A stretch of DNA of 64,000 nucleotides from Streptomyces sp. NBC_00654 (GTDB taxonomy: Bacteria > Actinomycetota > Actinomycetes > Streptomycetales > Streptomycetaceae): the NCBI RefSeq assembly GCF_026341775.1, contig NZ_JAPEOB010000001.1:2914001-2978000 (forward strand), written 5' to 3'. The position numbers and the translations under genes were made by a program. Below the pieces are notes generated by a model, which saw only the letters and a list, made by a program, of their open reading frames with translations, searched no databases and was not told the DNA's origin. Shown piece by piece: positions 1 to 9,423 of the stretch; position 1 is the stretch's first letter; the number at the start of each line of letters is the position of its first letter.

Positions 1-194
1 GACTTGCCGCCGAGCCCGCTGCCGGCCGAGATGACCAGCCCCCGCAGCGCGCTGGTCTGCGCCCCGTTCAGCTCGATGATGCGGGCGTGGCGCGCGTCGG
101 ACAGCAGCCCGCCGAAGGCCACCGGAAGCCCGCTGGAGCGTCGCAGCCGCAGCAGCGCGGCCTGCATCTCGACCGTATCCACCGATTCGGGCAC
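1..194 (-). CDS. N-terminus of a GAF/LuxR-type transcriptional regulator (partial)
   Basis: The gene runs off the left edge, so only about 64 N-terminal residues are visible. They read as an amphipathic segment (LLRLRRSSGLPVAFGG) followed by a strand-rich stretch (ARIIELNGAQTSALRGL) of the kind that opens a GAF-like sensor domain in Streptomyces LuxR-type regulators. The start is taken as GTG at 194 because a GGCGGAGAG ribosome site lies just upstream. It diverges from the two acyl-CoA synthetase genes with about 110 bp between them, so it is a plausible regulator of them. The DNA-binding domain is outside the window, so the family call is inference. Confidence 0.6.
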   Translation of the reverse strand, partial: MPESVDTVEMQAALLRLRRSSGLPVAFGGLLSDARHARIIELNGAQTSALRGLVISAGSGLGGK

Positions 195-304
195 GTTGAC
201 GTCTCTCCGCCCTGTTCGTACCACCCCCGTCCGGGGGTGGTGAGACCTGGGTCACTGTTTACATGATGTTAAGCGACCGGTCCGGTCCGCAATGAGGAGG
301 GCAC

Positions 305-2017
305 ATGTCGGCAACCAGTGCGACGGAGACGTTCCGGGCCGCCCGGGACTTCCTGCTGGAACACCGTGAGGACTACGCGAAGGCGTACGAGGGCTTCCGC
401 TGGCCCCGGTCCGATCACTTCAACTGGGCGCTCGACTGGTTCGACGTCATCGCCGAGAACAACGACCGCACCGCCCTGCACATCGTGGAGGAGGACGGCC
501 GGCGCACCGAGGTGTCCTTCGCCCGGATGTCCGCCCGCTCCAACCAGGCCGCGAACTGGCTCCGTGCCCAGGGCGTCCGGGAGGGCGACCGCATCCTCGT
601 CATGCTCGGCAACCAGGTCGAGCTGTGGGAGACGGCGCTCGCCGCGATGAAGCTGCGCGCCGTCGTCATCCCCGCCACACCGCTGCTGGGCCCCGTCGAC
701 CTGCGCGACCGCGTCGAGCGCGGCCGGGTCCGCCATGTGCTCGTGCGGGCGGCGGACACGGCGAAGTTCGACGAGGTCCCCGGCGGCTACACCCGGATCG
801 CCGTCGGCGGCGCCACCGAGGACGATGCCGGGGGCGGCACGGAAGCGGGCGTCGAGGGATGGCTGTCGTACGCGGGAGCCGACGACCTGCCCACGACGTT
901 CACGGCGGACCGGGAGACCGACGCCGACGAACCGCTGATGCTCTACTTCACCTCCGGCACGACCGCCCGCCCCAAGCTGGTCGAGCACACCCATGTCTCC
1001 TACCCCGTGGGGCACTTGTCGACGATGTACTGGATCGGCCTCAAGCCCGGCGACGTGCATCTGAACATCTCCTCGCCCGGCTGGGCCAAGCACGCCTGGT
1101 CGAACCTCTTCGCCCCGTGGAGCGCCGAGGCCACCGTCTTCATCTTCAACTACACCCGCTTCGACGCGGCCCGGCTGATGGCGGAGATGGACCGCTCGGC
1201 CGTCACCAGCTTCTGCGCGCCGCCCACCGTGTGGCGGATGCTGATCCAGGCCGACCTCTCCCAGCTGAAGACGCCGCCGCGCGAGGTCGTGGCGGCCGGC
1301 GAACCGCTCAACCCCGAGGTCATCGAGACGGTGCGGCGGGAATGGGGCGTCACCATCCGGGACGGCTTCGGCCAGACAGAGACCGCCGTCCAGGTCGCGA
1401 ACACCCCCGGCCAGCTCCTGAAGTCCGGGTCCATGGGGCGGCCCAGCCCCGGCTTCACGGTGGAACTCCTCGACCCGGTCAGCGGTGAGCCCGGCGCCGC
1501 CGAGGGCGAGATCTCCCTGGACCTCTCCACCCACCCCGTCGGCCTGATGACCGGCTACCACGGCGACCCGGACCGTACCGCCGAGGCCATGGCGGGCGGC
1601 TACTACCGCACCGGTGACATCGGCGCCCGGGACGAGGACGGCTACATCACCTACATCGGCCGCGCCGACGATGTGTTCAAGGCGTCCGACTACAAGATCT
1701 CGCCGTTCGAGCTGGAGAGCGCGCTGCTGGAGCACGAGGCGGTCGCCGAGGCCGCCGTCGTACCCGCGCCGGACCCGGTCAGGCTCGCCGTGCCGAAGGC
1801 GTACATCGTGCTGGCCGAGGGCTGGGCGCCCGGACCGGACACGGCCAAGGTGCTGTTCGACCACTCCAGGTCGGTGCTCGCCCCGTACAAGCGCATCCGC
1901 CTGCTGGAGTTCGCCGAGCTGCCGAAGACCGTCTCGGGCAAGATCCGCCGCATCGAACTGCGCGAGCGCACCGCCCGTGGCACCGGCACCGAATTCGCCG
2001 AGGGGGACCTGCGATGA
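305..2017 (+). CDS. AMP-binding acyl-CoA synthetase (medium-chain/ACSM-like)
   Basis: Likely activates a carboxylic acid to its CoA thioester through an acyl-adenylate. The 570-residue protein carries the P-loop-like adenylation motif FTSGTTARPK at about residue 215, the GFGQTET motif near 350, the YRTGD motif near 435 and the C-terminal catalytic lysine in KTVSGKIRR. The region after the P-loop (SSPGWAKHAWSNLFAPW) is typical of the ACSM/medium-chain branch rather than FadD. AATGAGGAGG precedes the ATG, a strong ribosome site. Its stop overlaps the start of the next ligase by 4 bp (ATGA), so the pair is translationally coupled. The true substrate cannot be read from sequence. Confidence 0.9.
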   Translation: MSATSATETFRAARDFLLEHREDYAKAYEGFRWPRSDHFNWALDWFDVIAENNDRTALHIVEEDGRRTEVSFARMSARSNQAANWLRAQGVREGDRILVMLGNQVELWETALAAMKLRAVVIPATPLLGPVDLRDRVERGRVRHVLVRAADTAKFDEVPGGYTRIAVGGATEDDAGGGTEAGVEGWLSYAGADDLPTTFTADRETDADEPLMLYFTSGTTARPKLVEHTHVSYPVGHLSTMYWIGLKPGDVHLNISSPGWAKHAWSNLFAPWSAEATVFIFNYTRFDAARLMAEMDRSAVTSFCAPPTVWRMLIQADLSQLKTPPREVVAAGEPLNPEVIETVRREWGVTIRDGFGQTETAVQVANTPGQLLKSGSMGRPSPGFTVELLDPVSGEPGAAEGEISLDLSTHPVGLMTGYHGDPDRTAEAMAGGYYRTGDIGARDEDGYITYIGRADDVFKASDYKISPFELESALLEHEAVAEAAVVPAPDPVRLAVPKAYIVLAEGWAPGPDTAKVLFDHSRSVLAPYKRIRLLEFAELPKTVSGKIRRIELRERTARGTGTEFAEGDLR

Positions 2018-3621
2018 ACGAACCGTCCTACGCGCACGGCACCGGCACCACCGCCCTGCTCGGCGACACCATCGGCCGCAACCTCGACCGGGCGATCGAG
2101 GCGCACGGCGCGCGCGAGGCACTGGTCGACGTGGAGTCCGGCCGGCGCTGGACGTACGCCGAATTCGGCGCCGATGTCGAGGAGCTGGCCCGCGCGCTGA
2201 TGGCATCCGGGGTGGCCAAGGGCGACCGGGTCGGGATCTGGGCCGTCAACTGCCCGGAATGGGTGCTCGTGCAGTACGCGACGGCCCGCATCGGCGCCGT
2301 CATGGTCAACATCAACCCCGCCTACCGGGCGCACGAGCTGGAGTTCGTCCTCAACCAGGCCGGCATCTCCCTGCTCGTCGCCTCGCTCGCCCACCGCACC
2401 AGCGACTACCGCGGGCTCGTCGACGAGGTACGCGGCAACTGCCCGGCCCTGCGCGCCGTCCACTACATCGGCGATCCCTCCTGGGACGCGCTCGTGTCCG
2501 CCGCGCCGTCCATATCCTCCGGTCAGCTCGCCGTGCGGGAAGCGGAGTTGTCCTGCGACGACCCGATCAACATCCAGTACACCTCGGGCACGACCGGCTT
2601 CCCGAAGGGCGCGACGCTCTCCCACCACAACATCCTCAACAACGGGTACTTCGTCGGGGAGCAGATCGCCTACACCGAACAGGACCGGGTCTGTCTGCCG
2701 GTGCCCTTCTACCACTGCTTCGGCATGGTGATGGGCAATCTCGGCATCACCTCGCACGGCGCCTGCATCGTGATCCCGGGCCCCTCCTTCGAGGCCGCCG
2801 CGGTCCTCACGGCGGTCCAGCAGGAGCGCTGCACCTCGCTCTACGGCGTCCCCACGATGTTCATCGCCGAGCTGAACCTGCCCGGCTTCGCCTCGTACGA
2901 CCTCTCCTCGCTGCGCACCGGGATCATGGCCGGGTCCCCCTGCCCGGTCGAGGTGATGAAGCGGGTCGTCGCCGAGATGCACATGGACGAGGTGTCCATC
3001 TGCTACGGGATGACCGAGACGTCCCCGGTCTCCACCCAGACCCGCCGCGACGACGATCTGGAGCGCCGCACCGGCACGGTCGGGCGGGTGCTGCCGCACA
3101 TCGAGGTCAAGGTGGTCGACCCGGTGAGCGGGGTGACCCTGCCGCGCGGTGAGGCGGGTGAGCTGCGCACCCGGGGCTACAGCGTGATGCTCGGCTACTG
3201 GGAGCAGCCCGACCGGACGGCCGAGGTGATCGACGAGGGCCGCTGGATGCACACCGGGGATCTCGCGGTGATGCGCGGGGACGGCTATGTCCAGATCGTC
3301 GGCCGGATCAAGGACATGATCATCCGGGGCGGCGAGAACGTCTATCCGCGGGAGATCGAGGAGTTCCTCTACGGTCATCCGAAGATCGCCGACGTCCAGG
3401 TGGTGGGGGTGCCGGACGAGCGGTACGGCGAGGAGATCCTGGCCTGCGTCATCCCCCGCGACCCGGCCGATCCGCCGACGCTGGAGGAGGTGGACGCGTA
3501 CTGCCGCGAGCAGTTGGCGCACTACAAGGTCCCGCGGGCACTCAGGATCCTGGACTCCTTCCCGATGACGGTCAGCGGGAAGGTGCGGAAGATCGAACTG
3601 CGCGAGACCTACGGCCGCTGA
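2014..3621 (+). CDS. AMP-binding fatty acyl-CoA synthetase (FadD-like)
   Basis: A 535-residue acyl-adenylate-forming enzyme, second in a two-gene operon. It has YTSGTTGFPKG at about residues 189-199, the YGMTETSP motif near 330, the HTGD motif, a GRIKDMIIRGGENVYP hinge and the C-terminal lysine in TVSGKVRK. These are hallmarks of long-chain or broad-range fatty acyl-CoA ligases. It sits next to a distinct ACSM-like ligase, so the two may handle different chain lengths or successive steps. The ATG overlaps the upstream stop by 4 bp. No fatty acid oxidation genes adjoin the pair. Confidence 0.92.
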   Translation: MNEPSYAHGTGTTALLGDTIGRNLDRAIEAHGAREALVDVESGRRWTYAEFGADVEELARALMASGVAKGDRVGIWAVNCPEWVLVQYATARIGAVMVNINPAYRAHELEFVLNQAGISLLVASLAHRTSDYRGLVDEVRGNCPALRAVHYIGDPSWDALVSAAPSISSGQLAVREAELSCDDPINIQYTSGTTGFPKGATLSHHNILNNGYFVGEQIAYTEQDRVCLPVPFYHCFGMVMGNLGITSHGACIVIPGPSFEAAAVLTAVQQERCTSLYGVPTMFIAELNLPGFASYDLSSLRTGIMAGSPCPVEVMKRVVAEMHMDEVSICYGMTETSPVSTQTRRDDDLERRTGTVGRVLPHIEVKVVDPVSGVTLPRGEAGELRTRGYSVMLGYWEQPDRTAEVIDEGRWMHTGDLAVMRGDGYVQIVGRIKDMIIRGGENVYPREIEEFLYGHPKIADVQVVGVPDERYGEEILACVIPRDPADPPTLEEVDAYCREQLAHYKVPRALRILDSFPMTVSGKVRKIELRETYGR

Positions 3622-3670
3622 GGACCGTCCCGTCACAGGGGGCGGACGGGCGGACGGGCGGACCGGTGGA

Positions 3671-3931
3671 TCAGGCGGCCTCGATGACGTCGGGGCCGCC
3701 TGTCCGGGTCGCCGCCGCCCACTCGATCAGCAGGACCTCGTACTTCGCGGACTCCACGGACGACCACTCCTGACCCGCTCGCGCGTCGACGAGCGCGCGA
3801 ATGGCCTCGTTCGCCGCGTCGGCGGACGCGGGCGCGGGCAGGAGCCCGGCGGCGGTCGCGGACGCGGAAGCGGACGGGGACGCCGGTCGGGCGGGGGTGG
3901 ACGGTATCGGGCGCCGAGGAGTTAAGACCAT
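3671..3931 (-). CDS. Small hypothetical protein
   Basis: An 86-residue frame with a Pro/Ser/Ala-rich N-terminal half and a better structured C-terminal half (about residues 38-78, ANEAIRALVDARAG then YEVLLIEWAAAT) that looks like two helices. No family is recognised. The ATG at 3931 lacks a good ribosome site, so the true start is uncertain. It converges with the acyl-CoA synthetase pair. The 49 bp between them contain a short GGACGGGC tandem repeat. Confidence 0.5.
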   Translation of the reverse strand: MVLTPRRPIPSTPARPASPSASASATAAGLLPAPASADAANEAIRALVDARAGQEWSSVESAKYEVLLIEWAAATRTGGPDVIEAA

Positions 3932-3986
3932 GCGCTGAGCTTACTTGCCGCCACTGACAGCGACATCATCGCCGTGCCCCGACGTC

Positions 3987-4010
3987 CTGAACCGGTCCGG
4001 AACGGTTCAG
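3987..4010 (-). terminator. Short inverted repeat at the end of the GNAT gene
   Basis: Eight-base arms CTGAACCG and CGGTTCAG are separated by 8 bases and overlap the stop codon of the acetyltransferase gene. It could be a weak terminator of that gene or an operator for the small gene downstream. No T-tract follows. Confidence 0.35.
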
Positions 4011-4525
4011 GGTTCGCGGCGCATGCAGACCCGTGGCCAGCGGTCCAGGCCGTGCTCCGCCTCCTCCGCCCTGATCCTGCGCAGGCCGTCGGTGAGTTCG
4101 CTCTCCCCGAGTGTCCGGAAACCGATGCGCGTGTAGTACGGGGCGTTCCACGGGACGTCGGTGAACGTGGTCAGGGTGAGGGCCGTCGGCCGCCGCTCGG
4201 CCGCCCAGGAGGCGAGGTGTCCGATGAGCGCGCGGCCGACGCCCCGGCGGGCGGCCGCCGGATCGACCGAGACCTGTTCGATGTGGAACGCGCCGTCGAC
4301 GGGGTCGGCGATCAGATACCCGGCCGGACGGTCGTCGGCCGCCGGGAGGGCGTCGGTGGCGACCCAGCAGCGGCCGGCGCGGCGGTATCCGTCCAGGACG
4401 TCGAGCGGTGGCGGGTCGTCATCGGCGATGGATGCCATGCCGAGGGTGCGGAAGGGTTCGCCCGCGGCACGTTCGATGTCCTGGAGCAGGGGGAGGTCGG
4501 AACCTCTGGCGAGGCGGATACGCAT
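4007..4525 (-). CDS. GNAT family N-acetyltransferase
   Basis: A 172-residue single-domain protein. It starts MRIRLARGSDLPLLQDIERAAG, a typical GNAT beta-1/alpha-1 opening. It has the acetyl-CoA pyrophosphate loop RRGVGRALIGHL at about residues 92-103 and the late strand-helix segment NAPYYTRIGFRTLG. The length is usual for the family. The acceptor substrate cannot be inferred. It lies 49 bp downstream of the zinc-ribbon gene on the same strand and could be cotranscribed with it. Confidence 0.88.
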   Translation of the reverse strand: MRIRLARGSDLPLLQDIERAAGEPFRTLGMASIADDDPPPLDVLDGYRRAGRCWVATDALPAADDRPAGYLIADPVDGAFHIEQVSVDPAAARRGVGRALIGHLASWAAERRPTALTLTTFTDVPWNAPYYTRIGFRTLGESELTDGLRRIRAEEAEHGLDRWPRVCMRREP

Positions 4526-4574
4526 GCGTCCAGTATGGCGAGCGGCCGCCGGTGTCCGGTGACGGGTGCCGGAC

Positions 4575-5327
4575 TCAGGCGCCGGTGCTGATCAGCTCGT
4601 CCGCCGGGCTGTTCACCGGCTGCGGTGTCCCGGTGGGATCCATCAGGAAGAGCGGTACGCCCAGGGTGTCCGCGCGTGACCTGGCGTCCTCCGTGTAACC
4701 GGCCAGGGAGAAGAACACGCCCGCCACCGACGCGCTCAGGGCGTTCAGCCAGAGGCACTCGACATCGCGCAGGCCGGTCGGCCGGGCGCCGGCGTCGACC
4801 TGGGCGACGACTCCGGCGGCCCGCAGGTCGATCCGGGACGCGGGCCGCTTCTCGGGCTGGACGACGTCGTGGTAGCCCAGCCACTGCAGATACCGGGCGG
4901 CCGCGCTCACCGCGTCCCGGCCGGTACGGATCGTCAGCGGGTGGAACGACGGGCGCGGATGGGCGGCCGTGCGCGGCAGCGGGATATGGGCGGGGCCGGC
5001 CCCGGCGTCGGGTGCGGTGGTGCCGGACCCGGGTGCGTCGGGCGTGCTCGGCTCCACCGCCGTCGTCGTCACCGGGCGCACCGGAACCCGCAGAACTGCC
5101 CCGCACGGGCAGCACAGTTCCGGCTGCGGCCACTGGTCCAGGCGACCGCAGTCGGCGCAGCGCGCCGTCACCCAGTCGTCGTCCCAGGTGCGGTGCGTGA
5201 CCGGCTCGACCGGCGCGTCCCGCAGCAGCGGCGGCACGACGGGGGTGCCGCACGGACAGGGGTAGGCCGGTGCGGTGTACGCGTGGCCGCGTCCGCAGGC
5301 CGGGCACCGCAGCTGCACGGACTCCAC
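4575..5327 (-). CDS. Zinc-ribbon protein with a degenerate Mrr-like C-terminal domain
   Basis: A 250-residue protein. The N-terminal ~85 residues hold four pairs of cysteines (CPACG, CPCG, CADCG, CCPCG) that suggest two rubredoxin-like zinc ribbons. A Pro/Thr-rich linker follows. The last ~110 residues (from RYLQWLGYHDV) resemble the Mrr restriction endonuclease fold, including a final GVFFSLAGYTEDARSRADTL segment. In active Mrr proteins the core strand ends in QxK. Here it reads AQVDA, so the catalytic lysine appears lost. The start GTG at 5327 has a strong GGAGGGAG site. The function is unknown. The fold assignment is inference from pattern only. Confidence 0.7.
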   Translation of the reverse strand: MESVQLRCPACGRGHAYTAPAYPCPCGTPVVPPLLRDAPVEPVTHRTWDDDWVTARCADCGRLDQWPQPELCCPCGAVLRVPVRPVTTTAVEPSTPDAPGSGTTAPDAGAGPAHIPLPRTAAHPRPSFHPLTIRTGRDAVSAAARYLQWLGYHDVVQPEKRPASRIDLRAAGVVAQVDAGARPTGLRDVECLWLNALSASVAGVFFSLAGYTEDARSRADTLGVPLFLMDPTGTPQPVNSPADELISTGA

Positions 5328-5515
5328 GATCGTCTCCCTCCGGCGCGGGCCTGCGGGGCGCCCGCGTTCCGCGGCTTCGGCGGCACGCCTGCCGCCGCGT
5401 CCGCCGCGTCATGCCCTCGTCCCGCCCATCGTCTACCAAGAGCGAGGCCCTGGGGAGGGAATCGCCCGACTTCACGCGGCCCGGCGCCGGCGCACCGCCC
5501 TGACGGTGCACCGCC

Positions 5516-5544
5516 TTGACGGCGCGCGGGCCGCGTCCTAGATT
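5516..5544 (+). promoter_or_regulatory. Predicted gcl promoter
   Basis: TTGACG at 5516-5521 and TAGATT at 5539-5544 are separated by exactly 17 bp, a good housekeeping-type promoter. The predicted transcription start falls near 5551, inside the tandem operator that follows. Confidence 0.6.
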
Positions 5545-5546
5545 AC

Positions 5547-5582
5547 TTCCGTATAGCAGAACTGAACTTCCGTAATGCGGAA
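5547..5582. promoter_or_regulatory. Tandem AllR-type operator upstream of gcl
   Basis: Two 15-bp near-palindromes, TTCCGTATAGCAGAA (5547-5561) and TTCCGTAATGCGGAA (5568-5582), are separated by 6 bp. That places them two helical turns apart on one face. They cover the predicted transcription start, as expected for repression. The same 15-6-15 layout occurs at hyi and in the allR-allB gap. AllR as the binder is inference, supported by the TTCCA/TGGAA half-sites known for IclR-family operators. Confidence 0.7.
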
Positions 5583-5642
5583 TTGGTGCTCTCAGGTGGC
5601 GCGACAGAGCCCGACTCCACCAAGCCCGAGCAGGAGCACTCA

Positions 5643-7427
5643 ATGCCTCGTATGACCGCTGCCCGAGCGGCAGTTGAGATCCTCAAGCGCGAAGGTGTCC
5701 GTCACGCGTTCGGTGTGCCGGGTGCGGCGATCAACCCGTTCTACGCGGCCCTCAAGGCGTCCGGCGGGGTTCACCACACCCTGGCCCGGCACGTCGAGGG
5801 CGCGTCCCACATGGCGGAGGGGTACACCCGCGCCGGGGCGGGGAACATCGGCGTCTGCATCGGTACGTCGGGCCCGGCGGGCACGGACATGATCACCGGT
5901 CTGTACTCCGCCATCGCCGACTCCATCCCGATCCTCTGCGTCACCGGCCAGGCCCCGACCGCGGTCCTGCACAAGGAGGACTTCCAGGCCGTCGACATCG
6001 CGTCCATCGCCGGGCCGGTCACCAAGGCGGCGACCACGGTGCTGGAGGCCGCCCAGGTCCCCGGTGTCTTCCAGCAGGCCTTCCACCTGATGCGCACCGG
6101 CCGGCCGGGCCCGGTCCTCATCGACCTGCCGATCGATGTGCAGCTCACCGAGATCGAGTTCGACCCCGATCTGTACGAGCCCCTGCCGGTCCACCGGCCC
6201 GCCGCGTCCCGCAGGCAGATCGAGCGGGCCGTCGAGATGCTGAACGCCTCCGAGCGCCCGCTGCTCGTCGCGGGCGGCGGCATCATCAACGCCGACGCCT
6301 CCGCGCTGCTGGTGGAGTTCGCCGAGCTGACCGGCGTCCCGGTCGTCCCCACCCTGATGGGCTGGGGCGTCCTCGCCGACGACCACGAGCTGAACGCCGG
6401 CATGGTGGGCCTGCAGACCTCGCACCGCTACGGCAACGCGAACTTCCTGGAGTCCGACTTCGTCCTCGGCATCGGCAACCGCTGGGCCAACCGCCACACC
6501 GGCAGGCTGGACGTCTACACCCGGGGCCGTACGTTCGTCCACGTCGACATCGAGCCCACCCAGCTCGGCAAGATCTTCGCCCCCGATCTCGGCATCGCCT
6601 CCGACGCCGGGGCCGCGCTGAAGCTCTTCGTCGAGGTGGCACAGGAACTGAAGGCGGCGGGCCGGCTCAAGGACCGCTCGGCCTGGGCCGCCTCCACACA
6701 GGAGCGCAAGGCCACGCTCCAGCGCCGGACCCACTTCGACGACGTGCCGCTCAAGCCGCAGCGCGTGTACGAGGAGATGAACCGGGCGTTCGGGCCCGAG
6801 ACCCGCTACGTCACCACCATCGGGCTCTCCCAGATCGCCGGCGCGCAGATGCTGCACGTCTTCAAGCCGCGCCACTGGATCAACTGCGGCCAGGCGGGCC
6901 CGCTCGGCTGGACGATCCCGGCGGCGCTGGGTGTGGCCACCGCGGACCCGGACGGCTCGGTGGTCGCGCTCTCCGGTGACTACGACTTCCAGTTCATGCT
7001 GGAGGAACTGGCCGTGGGCGCGCAGCACCGCATCCCGTACGTCCATGTCCTGGTCAACAACTCCTACCTGGGGCTCATCCGTCAGGCCCAGCGCACCTTC
7101 GACATCGACTTCCAGGTCAACCTGGAGTTCGAGAACCTCAACTCGCCGGAGCTCGGCGTCTACGGCGTCGACCACGTCAAGGTCGTCGAGGGCCTCGGCT
7201 GCAAGGCGATCCGGGTCACCGAGCCGGACCGGCTGCTGCCGGCCTTCGAGGAGGCGAAGAAGCTCGCCGCGGAGTTCCGGGTGCCGGTGGTCGTCGAGGC
7301 GATCCTGGAGCGTGTCACGAACATCGCGATGAGCGGCACCGACATCGCCTCGGTCAACGAGTTCGAGGACATCGCGACGGAGCCGGCCCACGCGCCCACC
7401 GCGATCCGTCCCCTCGCGGTGTCCTGA
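5643..7427 (+). CDS. gcl: Glyoxylate carboligase
   Basis: A ThDP-dependent enzyme that joins two glyoxylates to tartronate semialdehyde and CO2. The 594-residue length and three-domain ThDP architecture fit. The cofactor-binding motif begins near [10 protein letters not shown] and ends with NNSYLG. Residue 51 is Val in RHVEGAS, where other ThDP enzymes have Glu. That substitution is the known signature of glyoxylate carboligases. The ATG at 5643 is chosen over the 5583 frame start because AGCAGGAGC lies just upstream and the family N-terminus begins there. It carries its own promoter and tandem operator, and faces the catalase gene. Confidence 0.97.
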   Translation: MPRMTAARAAVEILKREGVRHAFGVPGAAINPFYAALKASGGVHHTLARHVEGASHMAEGYTRAGAGNIGVCIGTSGPAGTDMITGLYSAIADSIPILCVTGQAPTAVLHKEDFQAVDIASIAGPVTKAATTVLEAAQVPGVFQQAFHLMRTGRPGPVLIDLPIDVQLTEIEFDPDLYEPLPVHRPAASRRQIERAVEMLNASERPLLVAGGGIINADASALLVEFAELTGVPVVPTLMGWGVLADDHELNAGMVGLQTSHRYGNANFLESDFVLGIGNRWANRHTGRLDVYTRGRTFVHVDIEPTQLGKIFAPDLGIASDAGAALKLFVEVAQELKAAGRLKDRSAWAASTQERKATLQRRTHFDDVPLKPQRVYEEMNRAFGPETRYVTTIGLSQIAGAQMLHVFKPRHWINCGQAGPLGWTIPAALGVATADPDGSVVALSGDYDFQFMLEELAVGAQHRIPYVHVLVNNSYLGLIRQAQRTFDIDFQVNLEFENLNSPELGVYGVDHVKVVEGLGCKAIRVTEPDRLLPAFEEAKKLAAEFRVPVVVEAILERVTNIAMSGTDIASVNEFEDIATEPAHAPTAIRPLAVS

Positions 7428-7442
7428 CCCGGAGCCGCACCC

Positions 7443-7478
7443 GGCCCCTTCCCCCCGCGATCCCGGGGGGAAGGGGCC
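7443..7478 (+). terminator. Terminator after gcl
   Basis: A perfect 14-bp stem (GGCCCCTTCCCCCC paired with its complement) with an 8-base loop lies 15 bp after the gcl stop. There is no long T-tract, as is usual in Streptomyces. Confidence 0.75.
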
Positions 7479-7519
7479 TCTCCGCTGCCCACGGGGCATC
7501 CGTCCGGCGCCGGGAACGA

Positions 7520-7566
7520 CGCGAGGGCGCGGAGTACGGATGACACCCGTACTCCGCGCCCTCGCG
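7520..7566. terminator. 20-bp perfect hairpin between gcl and catalase
   Basis: Perfect 20-base arms (CGCGAGGGCGCGGAGTACGG at 7520-7539 and its complement at 7547-7566) flank a 7-base loop. Lying between convergent genes and after a first hairpin, it is probably a bidirectional insulator or terminator. Confidence 0.65.
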
Positions 7567-7777
7567 CGGACAGATGGGGAACGGTGCGGAGCGGGCGGAA
7601 CAGGGACCGCGGCGCCGGCGATGGGTCCGCGGCGCCCGCCTCCTTCAGGTCGGAGGGCGGGGCCCGGACCCGTCACCACCGCACTGGCGTCGCCCGGCCG
7701 CCGCGGCCCCGGCCTGCCCGCGCCGTGCGGACCCCTCATCCGGGTGCGCGGCGCGGGCAGGGCTCGGGAGTGGAGGC

Positions 7778-9235
7778 TCAGTCCTCGCGCAGGGCGCGGA
7801 CCGCCTCCTCCACGCGCCGGCCGTAGTCGGCGTCGGCGGCGTGGAAGTGGGCGAGGTTCTTCTCGATCACATCGTCGCGGGTGACCTGCGAGAGGCCCCC
7901 GGCGATGTTGGCGACCAGCCGGCCCTTCTCGTCCTCGGACATCAGCCGGAACAGCTCGCCCGCCTGGAAGAAGTCGTCGTCCTTGGTGTGGGCGGGCGCC
8001 TCGTGGGTGCCGGTCCAGCCGTGGACGGCGAGCGGGGCGGCGAGTGCCCCTCCGGTCTGCGCGGGACCGTCGTACGAGTTGGGCTCGTAGTTCTTGTCGT
8101 GGCGCGAGCCGTTGCGGGTGGCCATCAGGCCGTCGCGGCCGTAGTTGTCCGCGGTGGCGGCCTTGGGGGCGTTGACCGGGAGCTGGGTGTGGTTGACGCC
8201 CAGCCGGTAGCGGTGGGCGTCCGCGTAGGCGAACAGCCGGCCCTGGAGCATCTTGTCGGGGGAGGGGCCGATGCCGGGCACGAAGTTGTTCGGGGAGAAC
8301 GCGGCCTGCTCGACCTCGGCGAAGACATTGTCCGGGTTGCGGTCCAGGACGAGCCGGCCCACCCGCTGGAGCGGGTAGTCGCTGTGCGGCCAGACCTTGG
8401 TCAGGTCGAACGGGTTGAAGCGGTATCCGGCGGCCTCGGCGGCCGGCATGACCTGCACGTACAGCGTCCAGGACGGGTTGACGCCGCGCTCGATGGCCTG
8501 GAGCAGATCCGTCTGGTGCGAACTGGCGTCCTTGCCGGCCAGTTCGGCGGCCTGGTCGGCGGAGAGGGAGCGCACCCCCTGGTTCGTCTTGAAGTGGTAC
8601 TTGACGAAGAAGGCTTCGCCCTGGGCGTTCGTCCACTGGTAGGTGTGCGAGCCGTAGCCGTTCATATGGCGGTACGAGGCGGGGATGCCGCGGTCGCCCA
8701 TCAGCCAGGTGACCTGGTGCGTGGCCTCGGGGGCGTGCGCCCAGAAGTCCCAGACGTTGTCCGGCTCCTGCCTGCCGGTGAACGGGTCGCGCTTCTGCGA
8801 GTGGATGAAGTCGGGTAACTTGACCGGGTCCTTGATGAAGAACACCGGGGTGTTGTTGCCGACCAGGTCGTAATTGCCCTCGTCCGTATAGAACTTGAGG
8901 GCGAAGCCGCGCGGGTCGCGGACGGCGTCGGCGCCGCCCAGGGAGTCGGCCACCGTGGAGAACCGTATGAACGTCTCGGTGCGGCGGCCCACTTCGGAGA
9001 GGAAGGCGGCGCGGGTGAAGCCGGTGACGTCGTCGGTCACCTCGAAGTAGCCGTAGGCGCCGGAACCGCGGGCGTGCACCACGCGCTCCGGGATGCGCTC
9101 ACGGTTGAAGCGGGCGAGCTTCTCCAGGAGGTGCTGGTCCTGGAGGAGGATCGGCCCACCGACGCCGGCGGTGGCGGAGTTCTGGTTGTCGGCGACCGGG
9201 GCGCCTGACTCGGTCGTGAGCACACGCTTAGCCAT
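7778..9235 (-). CDS. Monofunctional heme catalase
   Basis: Converts hydrogen peroxide to water and oxygen. The 485 residues match small-subunit clade catalases. It has [20 protein letters not shown] with the catalytic His near residue 56, and [14 protein letters not shown] near 330 with the proximal heme tyrosine. The ATG at 9235 has a GGAAGG site. It follows glxR on the same strand but is separated from it by a hairpin, and has its own promoter with an operator nearly identical to that of the urate operon. Uricase releases peroxide, so this catalase probably serves purine oxidation. Confidence 0.97.
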   Translation of the reverse strand: MAKRVLTTESGAPVADNQNSATAGVGGPILLQDQHLLEKLARFNRERIPERVVHARGSGAYGYFEVTDDVTGFTRAAFLSEVGRRTETFIRFSTVADSLGGADAVRDPRGFALKFYTDEGNYDLVGNNTPVFFIKDPVKLPDFIHSQKRDPFTGRQEPDNVWDFWAHAPEATHQVTWLMGDRGIPASYRHMNGYGSHTYQWTNAQGEAFFVKYHFKTNQGVRSLSADQAAELAGKDASSHQTDLLQAIERGVNPSWTLYVQVMPAAEAAGYRFNPFDLTKVWPHSDYPLQRVGRLVLDRNPDNVFAEVEQAAFSPNNFVPGIGPSPDKMLQGRLFAYADAHRYRLGVNHTQLPVNAPKAATADNYGRDGLMATRNGSRHDKNYEPNSYDGPAQTGGALAAPLAVHGWTGTHEAPAHTKDDDFFQAGELFRLMSEDEKGRLVANIAGGLSQVTRDDVIEKNLAHFHAADADYGRRVEEAVRALRED

Positions 9236-9278
9236 ATGTCGGGATGACCTTCCGTACGGAGCTGCTGACGGCTTGGGG

Positions 9279-9308
9279 AGCGTAGGTTCGCCGGGAACAG
9301 CACGTCAA
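9279..9308 (-). promoter_or_regulatory. Predicted catalase promoter
   Basis: On the minus strand, TTGACG (9308-9303) and TACGCT (9284-9279) are 18 bp apart. The -35 hexamer overlaps the right arm of the 17-bp TTCAAC-type operator. The spacing and sequence parallel the uraD promoter. Confidence 0.55.
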
Positions 9309-9320
9309 CAGTTTGTTGAA
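9304..9320. promoter_or_regulatory. TTCAAC-N5-GTTGAA operator upstream of catalase
   Basis: A 17-bp near-palindrome; read toward catalase it is TTCAACAAACTGTTGAC. It differs by one base from the element upstream of uraD (13417-13433) and relates to those at aceB and allB. It overlaps the predicted -35. The regulator is unknown. Confidence 0.65.
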
Positions 9321-9337
9321 ATTGAAGGAGATGGTCC

Positions 9338-9391
9338 GGGCCGCGGTGGCGCCTGGGCGCGACAGGACAGGTGTCAGCGCCACCGCGGCCC
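9338..9391 (-). terminator. Hairpin after glxR
   Basis: Perfect 15-base arms (GGGCCGCGGTGGCGC and its complement) enclose 24 bases, placed 33 bp downstream of the glxR stop. It separates the hyi-glxR operon from the catalase promoter. Confidence 0.6.
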
Positions 9392-9423
9392 GGGGTTCAG
9401 GGGCCCCCGGGCGGGGCCGGGGG

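Larger units (their letters stand above)
7428..7777. other. Intergenic region between gcl and catalase
   Basis: This 350-bp convergent gap holds two strong hairpins (annotated separately, 7443-7478 and 7520-7566). The remaining ~210 bp up to the catalase stop are GC-rich with no frame, promoter or repeat I can support. Confidence 0.6.

Noticed and set aside
5640..8636. A 998-codon minus-strand frame across gcl and catalase
   Set aside because: It lies out of frame with catalase and antisense to gcl. Composition is Arg/Gly/Ala-rich shadow sequence.
9250..9261. TTCCGTACGGA near the catalase ribosome site as an AllR site
   Set aside because: The half-sites are 1 bp apart rather than 5, and there is no second dyad at 6 bp, so it does not fit the operator geometry.
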